From positions 6,401,884 to 6,465,883 of the forward strand of contig OX359199.1 of the NCBI GenBank assembly GCA_947172415.1: a stretch of 64,000 nucleotides of DNA, read 5' to 3'. Position 1 is the first letter of the stretch; every line of letters begins with the position of its first letter. This DNA comes from Chondrosia reniformis (Eukaryota; Porifera; Demospongiae; Chondrillida; Chondrillidae). The notes beneath the pieces are model-generated. The model saw only the letters and a list, made by a program, of their open reading frames with translations. It made no database searches and was not told the origin of the DNA. Below are positions 24,101 through 32,475 of this stretch, piece by piece. The position numbers and the translations under genes are program-made.

Positions 24101-27100
24101 CTTCAGATATAAATCCAACTCAAAGGGCTACTCCTTTTATAGTGCCTTAAACCTGACCAACTGTAAATTCCATCACTTCCTTGTGCTAACTATGGCACAA
24201 TGTGGTTACTAAAGGACAAGGAATGTTGCACATTTGAACTTCCCATATCATGAAGTACAGTATGACTTATTAGTGATGTGTGCAAATTGATAGTGATTTC
24301 ATTGACCTCAGATCCTGAGCTTACCTTAAATAAATAAGCAGTATAATATATATTACATTTTTAATCACTGCTATAGACCACAGTGCAATTAATTTAGTTT
24401 ATAATTAACTGTGTTCTCATGCAGTTGATAAGCGCAATTAGAAGGAAGTAAACCTGACTTATTCCAACTACAAAGGTTACATTCTCAGAGTAAATAATAG
24501 AGAAAAATTGTTTGTTTGTAACTGATATATTTTTGAGTTAGATATTTGTAAATATTGATATCATCCCCATATGCTGTGACACCACTTGGTCACTTCAAAG
24601 GGCCCGATGAAGAATCTAGCATTGCATCCTCCACAATAATCAGCCACACACTTAGCAAATGGTAAGTTAGGGCAGTTTGTCACATCGCAGGGATTTATGT
24701 AGCAGTTCACAGGTCTGGTACAGTTGGGACATGTGGCAGCAGGATCATTGCAGCAACAGGTGGCAAACCAATCTGCTGGGTGAATATCACAGTAGGAGGA
24801 TCCTGGACATGCTCCAGTGCTACCACGTCCACAGTAAATGTCGAGATCAGTACCTCCACGTCTTGAGCATGGAGTGTTGGGGTCCCTGGTAACGGGCTTA
24901 TCACAGTCAACCTTCCTTCCATTGACAAAGAAATTAGCTCTGCACCTATTACATATCTCAGATTTGCACGTAGCGTCAGGAAAGGCTGGACAAGTTGCAA
25001 ATCTACAAGGATGCACAATACAGCGAACAATTGGACCTTTACAGCAGCAAGTGGCAAAGGCATCAGCTGGATGGATATCACAGTAGCTATTCTCTGGGCA
25101 GCCACCACTTGATCCACGACCACAGCCAATTCCAGTTTCTTTTTCTGCTTCCCCATCACATGGTTTCAGAGGTTGAGATGTTGAAGGAATTTTTACCGCA
25201 CAACTGAGGACAGCTGCTGACAGAATGAGGCACACAAGTAGTAGGCTCTTCATTTCTAACTCTTATCAGGAGTAAGATATGTTTGAGGATGAAGAACTTC
25301 TTCTTATATACACCTAGAAAAGTAGGAAAAGATTAGGATGTGTCAGAGAATATGGTGTAGTGTAACTCTATCCCCACAAGTGGTTAAGATGTCAATTTGT
25401 TCAGAAAGCACTGTTGAAAAGAGGTTCATAAACTTAATACTACCTTCTCTCACTCTTGAGCTGGTCAACGCTTTAGGTTGCATGAACAGCTGAAAAGAAA
25501 GTTCCTTATATGCACCCTAACAGCCAAGTTTGCAAACAGATCCTCATTCCCGTCTCATTAAGATCACAAGTGTAGCAGTGTTGCCAGTGTGGAGAGACGA
25601 TAGTACCAAAAGGGACTAGGAAATACAGTGATTTTAAGGCTTCTGAGTTAATATAGTTCAAATTTTGTTATATATTTTATGCTTAAACTGTTAGGAAGCA
25701 TGTCATGAGTTCTGTGTCTGTTAGATATGAAACAGGTAATTCACATAGTCCAAATGTTAATACTTCTGTTTGCATACAAATAATGCCAAGTGGGGCTGAA
25801 TTGTGCAGTTATTAGCAACTACTACTGAGTAGCACCAATATGTGTACATGGTAGTTTGATTGTCATATTTATTCCTCGGTAACTTAAAATATTCCCATTT
25901 TAAAGAAAATAACAAGTTTTTGCAATTGACAATAATTACAGAAAACCCAACCTTAACAACTGCACTTTTAATACAGATAGTGTATTGCATAGTAGGTAAT
26001 CCCTGATATCTTAAGGTTTGTGTTAGTGAGTGAATCAGTGCCAATGCTATAGTGTCAATTGGCTAGTGCCCAACAACTTGAGTGGGAAGAGGAGTGGAAG
26101 TGTTGTGTATATGATTGCTAGTGTTGACCTTTAAGCTTATAGCTGCCATCCTGTTACATTTTAACTGTGTCTATAGGCTCTGGGAAGTTTCTATTTCATC
26201 CACCAATCTGTTGAAGAAGCCAATGTGTGGGACTTTAAAGGTAAACACTTGTGGTTGCTATATCAGGTTAATGCAAAGCCTTGGAATACTTAGGAATTTC
26301 TATGATCCCTTGTAATCACTGCTTTCATTGAAAATGGAAGTAATCAGTACATGCAGTTTATGAATTTTATCAGATATGAATTACCTTGGTAAGTACTTTA
26401 CAGAAATTGGATTAAACATCCTATCATTTTTCAGCTCGTAAATATGTGAAGATCTGTGAGCATGAGGCTGTCACAGATGGCCTTCATTCTGACAGCACAC
26501 ACATCAAAGAGAAGTTCCCTCCAGGATTTTTTCCAGAGGTAATGAGCCATGCATGCATCCTCATAGCTTGCCTCTATTGCACCAGCTTCTTGTAGGTAAG
26601 GTGGACAAGAAAAGGGTTCATGTTCCTCAGATGGAGGTTGGAGGGAAGGTAAGAAGGAACTACATGTTGCATGTTCTAAAAGAACTGCACTTCCTCGTGT
26701 TGCATATCCTAGAAGAGTGTGCTGCCCATACCATAGTTCTCGTTGTATTTGTAAATGACTACTTGTGCTTTGATTCTCAATTGGATTGTCAAGTCTGTTG
26801 TAATGGTTGAATACAGTGAGGCAATATGCATTATTAAATGCCTTTAAATGCCCACTCCATATTTGGGCATGGTATCTGAGTTAGCACTACAAAGGGAGTG
26901 ATGATTAATTGTATATTGTGGTAATTTCTCCCCAACAGAGTGATAAACTTTGTCAATATTCACCTCTTTCACGATGATGACAACTTGATTGCACTGGATA
27001 AAGTGAGACAGCATTACACAGTCTTCCTTGTTTCAAAAATTGAAAATAAGTGGCTTCCCTGGTCACTAGGTCACTAAGGGATATCACTGCTAAATACACA

Positions 27101-29770
27101 TTACTGTCCCCTGGTTACGCTTACATGGACTTGTGTCTGTCACTCTCCATTGCCACCCTCAGGTTATTCATGCTCTGTTAAGTTCACCTCTGAGAACACC
27201 TCTTTGATTCCCTCCACTGACACTGCACATACACAGTCTAATTGATACCAGTCAAATACTAGTATTGGCACATCCAATTTTACTATAAGGATGCACAATC
27301 TTTAGACATTCAGTAGTACTCTAACTTTGTATGAAAGTGCATTCCTTTTCCAAGGAGCATGATTCTATTACTATTTTCATTTAGTCACATAGTAAATATG
27401 GTGAACATCGAAGGAATGCTCTTCACCATTCCTTGGATAGGTAAGGAGATACAGTGAATACTGATTGAGTTGTTTATCATGAATATGGTTAAGTTCCTTT
27501 ATTGATATTTATATTTGTTTCCTGTGTAGGGTTTCAGTGTATGTCAATGGTACTGAACCTCTGTTTATATTTGGAGATTTCAATTTCAGACTGGAATTTT
27601 CAGATGTTGTCAAGGTATTATATTATATGTGTAGGCATACAATTACTTACCATATAATCTATGGCATTACATATGCAGGCATCTAAAATCTCTGTAGGAG
27701 GGCACCACATAACAATATTCATAGGATAGTGAACGTAGCCTAGGTAGACTAATGATATTCATAGTGACATAAGAACATTCATGGTGGCCTAATAGCATTC
27801 ATGAGTGTCTGCTGTAATAACTACTGTAATTTCTCTGGAATGACATTATATACTATATAATGCAATTTTGTTCTTAATTAAACATGAGGATTATGTCTAC
27901 TTGAAGTGGCTGATAAAATCTCTTTTCTTTGTTTGAACAATTTGGTTAGAATTGTTTGGATATGTGGTCCAATGACAGGTCACCTGTGGTATCACTGCTT
28001 ACTTATGTCACCCCAGCACTATACAGGTGAACCACTTCACCCTCCTTGTAGCATAGTGACCTGAACCACTTCACCCTCCTTGTAGCATAGTGACCTGAGA
28101 CACTTCACCCTCCTTGTAGCATAGTGACCTGAGACACTTCACCCTCCTTGTAGCATAGTGACCTGAGACACTTCACCCTCCTTGTAGCATAGTGACCTGA
28201 GACACTTCACCCTCCTTGTAGCATAATGATCTGAGACACTTCACCCTCCTTGTCTGAACTTCTTTCCCCTTCCTGTATATAGCATATTGTGGGAGACCTG
28301 CAAGTACAAGAACTTGACAAAGAAGATGGTCGACAGATTGTCTTTAGAAGTTCTATTGGAGATGAAGGGGTAAGACTGCACCTCAACAACCAGAAGCTGT
28401 AGATTATATAAAAATAGGAGCTTTTTGCTGCATTGTGTCTTTTTAAAGTGACTGCCTTTAAAATATAATTCTAAAACCAAAATGGTACCTTCATGCCAAA
28501 ACACTTGGGAAATGTGCAGCACGTGTTAATGGGTAGCATTTTAGAGTTACACAACTAAGCATCTAAGTATCATGTATGTAAAAGCAAGCCTTATAATTAT
28601 CAAACTGGCTTTGATAATTAAATTCATGGTTATTTAAGTACTTTCTCTTTTGATAAGTAAATTCATACTGTTAGCAAGATTTGATTAAATTCATGGCTCT
28701 TAGAGGAATTAGAATAGATTCATAACCAGCCAAGTCAATTTACCAACAGGTGACTTGTATAAACCCTAAGGAGATGAATCTGATTTAGTACTTGGGTTTT
28801 CATGATGAATTCAATTTATTGGTCAAATATGAATTTCTTTAAATACTACTTTGTTTGTGCAAGTAAGAAGACAGTACTTTCAGTTATGCATGTAAGGTCT
28901 GGCTAGCTTAAGTCTTAGCTGCTTATTTGATATTCATTTAGCCTATTCTAACTGTAATGAGAAAAAGCTTCATTTTAACCCAGGATGACCCATTTACCAA
29001 GAAATATATGGAGGTGAGAGTTGTTTAGCATAAAGCTCTGTTTAAAGGGTTGCTTGGACTTAGATTGGTCAAGAATGTTGAATATGACTTTTTGTGGTTT
29101 CTCTGTAACTCTAGTTGCGCAAGTTTGACAAAGAACCAGATCACTTCAAAGAGCTGTATGAATTGGATGTTAATTTTCAACCAAGGTATGAAAATGTTGT
29201 CATAACTGCTGACACTGAAGACCACCATTTCAAATGTCTGTTCTGTAGCTATCCATTTAGTGAAAATCTGAAAGAAGGGAGAAAGTATATGCCAAAAAGG
29301 TTTGCCCACAATTAATATAGTGACTCCTTCTTATTTATGGGTTGGTTGTTTTACAGATGCCCTGCTTGGTGTGACAGAATACTAATGAATGAAGTAGCTC
29401 TAAAGCTTGTTGAAGAGGTAAGAACATACATCATTGTACTTTGATAAAGATGCAAACGAAATCTCGTTGTGGCAGAGTCCTGTTGAGCCAGAATACAACT
29501 TGGTGGCTCAAGACATTTGTGTTGGAGACCATAAGGTAATTAATTATAATTAGAACTTCACTTGAACTATGTTTATTAAGGATCAGATGAATGTAATATT
29601 TATCTGTGTAAGAATGTATAAATAGTTTCCATTTCAGCTGAAAATAATATTCATGACTTTGTTTATTTCTCAATGAATATGATCAATGGGTAACATAAGT
29701 GCTTCAGCTTACTTTTCTATTCTCTCTGACCATCTAGCCTGTATATTTATTATTTGATCTCGCTGATTGA
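12112..29770 (+). CDS. INPP5A: Type I inositol polyphosphate 5-phosphatase
   Basis: Seventeen in-phase exons: 12112..12177, 15792..15830, 16660..16766, 17089..17173, 26177..26240, 26435..26538, 26596..26648, 26939..27002, 27385..27440, 27530..27614, 28283..28369, 28984..29013, 29115..29185, 29249..29299, 29357..29417, 29476..29535, 29738..29770, giving 371 residues. The enzyme removes the 5-phosphate of Ins(1,4,5)P3 and ends Ca2+ signalling. Conserved segments include the N-terminal [58 protein letters not shown], the catalytic [16 protein letters not shown] and GDHKPV, all diagnostic. Human INPP5A (412 residues) ends with a prenylated CAAX box. This model ends LLFDLAD with none. Intron 4 (9 kb) contains four antisense genes; intron 1 (3.6 kb) contains two tandem arrays. 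Confidence 0.93.
13503..13876. repeat. 18-bp tandem repeat, about 20 copies
   Basis: Units of the type TATTCTGTTCAAACTGAC, with T/A and G/A variants at fixed positions (TTCAAA or TACAAA; CTGAC or CTGGC), lie in INPP5A intron 1. The 18-bp period makes artefactual long minus-strand frames of six-residue repeats. No function is visible. Confidence 0.92.
14801..14994. repeat. 40-bp tandem repeat, about 5 copies
   Basis: The unit contains GGTACACTGGCTTGTATATA followed by CTCTGTACAGTATGGAGTTA. The phrase TACACTGGCT recurs at 14821, 14861, 14901, 14941 and 14981. It lies in INPP5A intron 1, with near-perfect copies suggesting recent expansion. Confidence 0.9.
17430..17936 (+). mobile_element. Internally deleted pogo/Tigger-like DNA transposon remnant
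   Basis: The 5' end CAGTTGAACCCGCTTAAGAT and the reverse complement of the 3' end (AGTCGAACCCTGTTAAGAT) form imperfect terminal inverted repeats flanked by TA. Inside, broken frames read [17 protein letters not shown] and, after a frameshift, [19 protein letters not shown]. These resemble the CENP-B-type DNA-binding N-terminus of pogo/Tigger transposases. No DDE catalytic region remains, so the copy is dead. It sits in INPP5A intron 4, just downstream of exon 4. Confidence 0.7.
18339..18344 (-). terminator. Polyadenylation hexamer overlapping the stop codon of gene A
   Basis: The minus strand reads GAATAAAC: the terminal GAA-TAA of the coding sequence is itself part of AATAAA. The same arrangement occurs in gene C at 23020-23025. 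Confidence 0.6.
18340..19446 (-). CDS. Secreted collagen-like cysteine-rich protein A (nested gene)
   Basis: Intronless, 368 residues, antisense inside INPP5A intron 4. It has a signal peptide ([20 protein letters not shown]), a short Gly-Pro-Pro collagenous stretch, then two alternating cysteine modules. Module 1 has the form CGxGS..CPxxSYCDIHPxDxFATCCC; it recalls lustrin-type or WAP-like Cys modules, but I make no firm family call. Module 2 has the form NCxxDPCxxxxCPxxPxAxC..CGGCNARF. The order is three rounds of module 1 plus module 2. An extracellular matrix or secreted structural role is inferred only from architecture. The stop codon lies within the AATAAA polyadenylation signal, and a TATA-like box precedes the start. 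Its 5' half matches gene B and its 3' half matches gene C almost perfectly. Confidence 0.85.
   Translation of the reverse strand: MSLVKSLLLYYLIAFSINSGRAGLKGPPGTRRPPGIICPPGPPGPPGPKGAIDYRCLRPCQRRGGYATGIYCGLGSSFWCPSGSYCDIHPTDAFATCCCKHPPTPCFADPCRSARCPAYPEATCRSVNCGGCFAAFFVNGRKVDCAEPTPCSRRGGTDLEIYCGLGSNGTCPGSSYCDIHPADWFATCCCNDPAATCPNCTRPVNCKVDPCTVSSCPAHPGAVCEADYCGGCNARYYLERTIVVDGRKQHVRKEVTDTCSYNHITPCSRYGGQNININCGRGGCACPGDSYCDIHPTDRFATCCCNNTGSFCPGCTRPVNCFVDPCRYSKCPLFPDAKCHSDYCGGCNARFFDNYKEVTELCDFKPAE
19475..19483 (-). promoter_or_regulatory. TATA-like box of gene A
   Basis: Minus strand TTTAAAAAG lies about 30 bp upstream of the start codon (19446). The same sequence occurs at the same spacing before gene B (21515-21523) because the whole upstream region is duplicated. 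Confidence 0.5.
19886..20226 (-). pseudogene. Broken partial copy of the gene A/C family
   Basis: About 340 bp nearly identical to 18520-18850, the region encoding the last cysteine modules. It has no signal peptide, no start and no matching end, and both edges run abruptly into unrelated flanking sequence. It lies between genes A and B and looks like debris of unequal exchange or segmental duplication. Confidence 0.8.
20449..21486 (-). CDS. Secreted collagen-like cysteine-rich protein B (nested gene)
   Basis: Intronless, 345 residues. The signal peptide is identical to that of protein A, followed by a long irregular collagenous region (about residues 24-140) dominated by GTPGPP triplets with interruptions such as [10 protein letters not shown] and PRPPGTP. 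Two rounds of the cysteine modules CPxxSYC..HPTDxFATCCC and PCxxxxCPxxPxAxC..CGGC follow. The C-terminus WCHSIWG matches gene D. The collagen region is itself a coding minisatellite and so is probably length-polymorphic. The product is likely extracellular, perhaps trimerising through the collagen stretch. The upstream 110 bp is a duplicate of the gene A promoter. Confidence 0.85.
   Translation of the reverse strand: MSLVKSLLLYYLIAFSINSGRAGLKGPPGTRRSPGTPGTPWTPGTPWTPGPPGTPGPPGTPGPPGTPGPPGTPRPPGTPGTPGPPGTPRPPGTPGTPGTPGPPGTPGPPGTPRPPGTPRPPGTPGTPGPPGTICPPGPPGPPGVVDYRCLRPCQRRGGYATGIYCGLGSSFWCPSGSYCDVHPTDAFATCCCKHPPTPCYADPCRSARCPAYPEATCRSVNCGGCFAAFFVNGRKVDCAEPTPCSRRGGTDLEIYCGLGSNGTCPGSSYCDVHPTDRFATCCCNDPAASCPNCTTPVNCFINPCDVTDCPKIPFAKCVADYCGGCNARFFILYFEVTEWCHSIWG
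21087..21395. repeat. Coding minisatellite in the collagen region of gene B
   Basis: Plus-strand units of GTGCCAGGGGGACCAG and GTGCCAGGGGGTCTTG, in 9- and 18-bp steps, encode the Gly-Thr-Pro-Gly-Pro-Pro runs on the minus strand. Gene A has only a few units at the equivalent place. Confidence 0.85.
21515..21523 (-). promoter_or_regulatory. TATA-like box of gene B
   Basis: Minus strand TTTAAAAAG lies about 30 bp before the start codon at 21486, within a promoter duplicated from or to gene A. Confidence 0.5.
22599..22770. mobile_element. Short MITE-like inverted-repeat element with poly-G tract
   Basis: The left end CAGTGGAATCTCATTA and the reverse complement of the right end (CAGTAGAATCGCATTA) form short imperfect terminal inverted repeats. 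The interior holds a run of about 16 G at 22632-22647 and no coding capacity. It probably belongs to a non-autonomous pogo-like family. Boundaries are approximate. Confidence 0.45.
23021..24049 (-). CDS. Secreted cysteine-rich protein C, no collagen region (nested gene)
   Basis: Intronless, 342 residues. It has a different signal peptide from A and B ([20 protein letters not shown]) and no collagen stretch. The cysteine modules start directly and alternate three times, as in [22 protein letters not shown], then [27 protein letters not shown], and so on. The last two module pairs are almost identical in DNA to gene A. The stop codon is embedded in AATAAA. A strong TATA box lies upstream at 24134-24141. 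Location in the secretory pathway is supported by the signal peptide; the biochemical role is unknown. Confidence 0.85.
   Translation of the reverse strand: MLKNLLLVCLVLSVAVLSFGAKIPSTPQPLRPCDGKGETDTGIYCGLGSIGFCPENAYCDIHPTDAFATCCCTVPTVNCFVDPCRFATCPAHPDAECISDYCGGCNANFFVNGSKVDCADPNTPCSRRGGTDLKIYCGLGSNGACPGSSYCDIHPADWFATCCCNDPAATCPNCTRPVQCKVDPCTVSSCPAHPGAVCEADYCGGCNARYYLERTIVVDGRKQHVRKEVTDTCSYNHITPCSRYGGQNININCGRGGCACPGDSYCDIHPTDRFATCCCNNTGSFCPGCTRPVNCLVDPCRYSKCPLFPDAKCRSDYCGGCNARFFDNYKEVTELCDFKPAE
24134..24141 (-). promoter_or_regulatory. TATA box of gene C
   Basis: Minus strand TATAAAAG in the context CACTATAAAAGGAG, about 85-90 bp upstream of the start codon at 24049. The leader would be about 55-60 nt. 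Confidence 0.6.
24561..25253 (-). CDS. Secreted cysteine-rich protein D (nested gene)
   Basis: Intronless, 230 residues. Signal peptide [18 protein letters not shown] resembles that of C. Two rounds of the two-module unit follow: [21 protein letters not shown] with [18 protein letters not shown], then [21 protein letters not shown] with [26 protein letters not shown]. It ends KWCHSIWG, as in B. In the first module 2 the usual CGGC is replaced by ICNRC, showing that this copy is diverging. A TATA box is at 25301-25310. The 3' flank (24361-24610) is duplicated next to gene B (20230-20510). Confidence 0.85.
   Translation of the reverse strand: MKSLLLVCLILSAAVLSCAVKIPSTSQPLKPCDGEAEKETGIGCGRGSSGGCPENSYCDIHPADAFATCCCKGPIVRCIVHPCRFATCPAFPDATCKSEICNRCRANFFVNGRKVDCDKPVTRDPNTPCSRRGGTDLDIYCGRGSTGACPGSSYCDIHPADWFATCCCNDPAATCPNCTRPVNCYINPCDVTNCPNLPFAKCVADYCGGCNARFFIGPFEVTKWCHSIWG
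25301..25310 (-). promoter_or_regulatory. TATA box of gene D
   Basis: Minus strand TATATAAGAA lies about 50 bp upstream of the start codon at 25253, followed by a purine-rich leader. Confidence 0.55.
28028..28250. repeat. 34-bp tandem repeat carrying acceptor-like sequence, about 6.5 copies
   Basis: Each unit contains TTCACCCTCCTTGTAGCATA, a pyrimidine tract plus TAG and CATA. It lies in INPP5A intron 10, about 30 nt before the true acceptor, which reads CCTTCCTGTATATAG/CATATTG. The unit therefore looks like a duplicated 3' splice site. Confidence 0.85.
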
Positions 29771-30181
29771 GTTAAAGGTCACCAAAGGATTGTGAAACCT
29801 TATGGTAAGTGTCATATTTGCTATTGTATGCCTTGCTTAATTATTTATTAGTTATGAACTTTCTATAGTAAATTGGAATCACTGTTTGAAAACACTACGT
29901 TACTTATGTAGCTACTGATTATTATGCATAAAACTTTTATTTTAACATAAATTACACAAAGTGTATTTTTTATTACTGTACTTTACTGATGAGTAATTGA
30001 TTCATCGAAAACGCGTTTTTATCGTTATGGGGGTGTGTGATAATCAGTAGAAAAGGCTTGTGGCTAGAGCCGAGGAGGATAGGTGCCACCCCTTTTTCTG
30101 ACCCAGACAAATAGCTCTGATTTTTCTTAATTCTTACAGAGGGGACTAAAGATATTCATAAATACCTTTAAAAGCTCGACA
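29771..30181. other. Intergenic between INPP5A and the homeobox gene
   Basis: AT-rich sequence with no coding exon. It must hold the INPP5A 3' end and the promoter and 5' UTR of the homeobox gene. No canonical repeat is visible. Confidence 0.4.
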
Positions 30182-31813
30182 ATGCAAGTTTATAATCCGC
30201 AGCCCGGCAATTCCTTCTCCCCGACCGGAATCCAGTCTTCAACAGAGGGCGTTCGATATCAGCAGTTAGATTACAACAATCAGGCTGGTCCGCAAATGAT
30301 GCCTCGTACGCAGTGGCTGCAATTTCCAGGTGGTCGTCCTTATACAGCACCCACACCAAATTCATGGAGCAGTTCGCTTCCTTACGAACTGTGGTCCCAA
30401 GCAACCTCTTCGAGCTCCAATAGTAATGAACAAGGACAGAGATTGCTTTTAACCTCACCGACCCACGGGCAGGATAGCCAAGCGACGTCCTATCGTATTC
30501 AGGACATACTAGCACATGGCCACGTGCCGCTAGCAAGTGAAATTGCTAAAACTCCAGGCTTTCAAGAAAAATCCCCGACAGGAGCTAATGCTGCTATTTA
30601 TTTTGAAAACAGGCTACCTGTAGGAGATAGTTCAGCCTTCAGAAGGAAGGATGGACAACCAATATTCACAGATCAGGCGTATCAACAATTAAGTAAGTTA
30701 CGCTCCGTTTAGTGATTGATTTACATAAAATTCCATTACAAATGCAAATTAAGCACTGCAACAGGGTAGATAATGTTTTTCTGCGAATTGCTTTACATGA
30801 ACAAAGCAGATATTTCAAGGTTTCTTTGTTGCTTTGATTGAGCGCTCGGTGCTAAATCTGATAGATTGAAATAAGCGTGAACGTCACGTCACGTGAGTTG
30901 TGGCTTTCCCCGCCATCCATCTTTACCACTAAAGAAGATGGACGACCCGAGTGGTGTAAATATAACTAAACAGTCGGCGACTAGTGGGTCTAACAATGTT
31001 TCTAACGCTAGTTTAAATACTCTAGTGTTGCTCTGTATACCGCCAAACTACCAATTTGGCGATTTACCTCTGACCAGTGTCGGAAATGAGCCAGGTAATT
31101 ATTTTTTGGTTATGAATTCCATTGAACCCTGTATAAATATTCATAGCTTTTTCATTAATATGGTTAATTTTTTGAAAACTTTTCCCATTTTAGTTATTGA
31201 TCCAGCCAGACAACAGCCAAACCAAATTGGACTGCCTTCTACTCAGGTTCAATTTAAAGTTGGTGATGGATGTAACCCAAAATCCCCAGGGTCAGGGAAG
31301 AATAGGATGGCATTGGCAACTGTACAGGAGATGGAAGGAATTTCAAAAGTGACTGACATTGAGAAGTTGTCAGCTGATAGGCGGCAGATGAGTAGGAAAG
31401 GAAGGCCAACATTTAGTGGAATTCAAATTGAAGAATTGGAAAAAGCTTTTAATCAATCACAGTACTTGTCCACTAGTGACAGACATGTTTTAGCAGAACG
31501 GCTAAGATTATCAGAAAATCAGATTAAAATTTGGTTTCAAAATCGTCGCACCAAGTGTAGGAGAACAGCTTGGAAAGGTAGACCTGGTTCAGGGTCTTCA
31601 AGCAATCCCACAACACCCACCACTCCCAACCCACCATTGACCCCAACCACGCCAATGACACCAAACCTTCTCACTGCCTCCCTTCCTCTCCCAGGACCTG
31701 CCAGCTTGCTGTCAAACACCCCCAACACCCTCTCTGCCTCCCCGCCCATTTCTAATTCAGTGACAGTGTCCAATTCTGGGGGCCAGCAACAAGTCACAGA
31801 ACACGAGAGATGA
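30182..31813 (+). CDS. ANTP-class homeobox transcription factor (NK/Hex-like)
   Basis: Model: join(30182..30692,31194..31813), phase 1 junction, 376 residues. Exon 1 is Ser/Gln/Pro-rich and contains SYRIQDIL at about 103-110, an EH1/TN-like repressor motif that binds Groucho/TLE in NK and Hex proteins. Exon 2 carries the homeodomain at about residues 237-296: RKGRPTFSGIQIEELEKAF, then YLSTSDRHVLAERLRLS and recognition helix NQIKIWFQNRRTKCRR, with Gln50 and Asn51 intact. RPTFSG points to NK6, while LSENQ plus the EH1 context recalls Hex; I leave the subclass open. Position 56 is Cys, where most NK proteins have Trp. A Thr/Pro repeat-rich tail follows. A second possible first exon at 30938-31094 also joins in phase. 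Confidence 0.85.
30938..31094 (+). CDS. Possible alternative first exon of the homeobox gene
   Basis: ATG 30938 opens MDDPSGVNITKQSATSGSNN and runs 52 codons plus one base to GAGCCAG/GTAATT. It joins the same homeobox exon (31194) in the same phase as exon 1. The 60 bp upstream contain ACGTCACGTCACGTGAG, a cluster of CRE/E-box-like CACGTG and CGTCA motifs, consistent with its own promoter. It would make a shorter protein lacking the EH1-like motif. It is supported only by phase and context. Confidence 0.45.
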
Positions 31814-32475
31814 CTTTGAATGTATTGCTATTTACACTTTTTGTTGCATGATCTTTTAATAGTTTCCTTATATTTTAGTACAAGTCTGCTCATCTACCTA
31901 TGAGTATTGTATTTGTGTGGAATTATGTATGTATGTTACACGTTATTTATGTACTCCCTTTGATAGTAAATATATATATAATAGTTAAAACAATTCTATA
32001 CACTTTTGATTTACTGTACTTTTTAACTTGCATTATGTTAACCTCAAAACTTAATGAGAAGTGCTATAAATATAGTGTTATTATACAATTGTGTCTTGGA
32101 ACCTAGCTCTGAAGTATTATAATTATATTGCCTTAGGCACAGATATATGATGCAAACTGCATGTTTCCATAACCTAGTTGCACAGGATTGGAGGTATATA
32201 CCATTATCATATATTATATATGAGAACATCTTTATTTCCACCAGTTTGTATAGGCGTATATAGCATAGAGGCTATAATAAAAACAGCCTCTGACTTGCGA
32301 TTAACAGTCGCTAGTCTGGGATATAGGTGATGATCCGTTTTAGCACCCCCGGCACCCGAAAATGGGAACGGGTATATAGATTCTATAAATAAATTTATTA
32401 CGCTCGATATAAAACGGCCATATTTGTTGATTGCGTCTTGAATATAGGGAGAGTAAAAACGAACTTTATCGAATA
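31814..32475. other. Intergenic, no gene seen
   Basis: Very AT-rich, with the homeobox 3' UTR and the prominin promoter. Short open frames here have no coding character or flanking splice logic. Confidence 0.4.
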
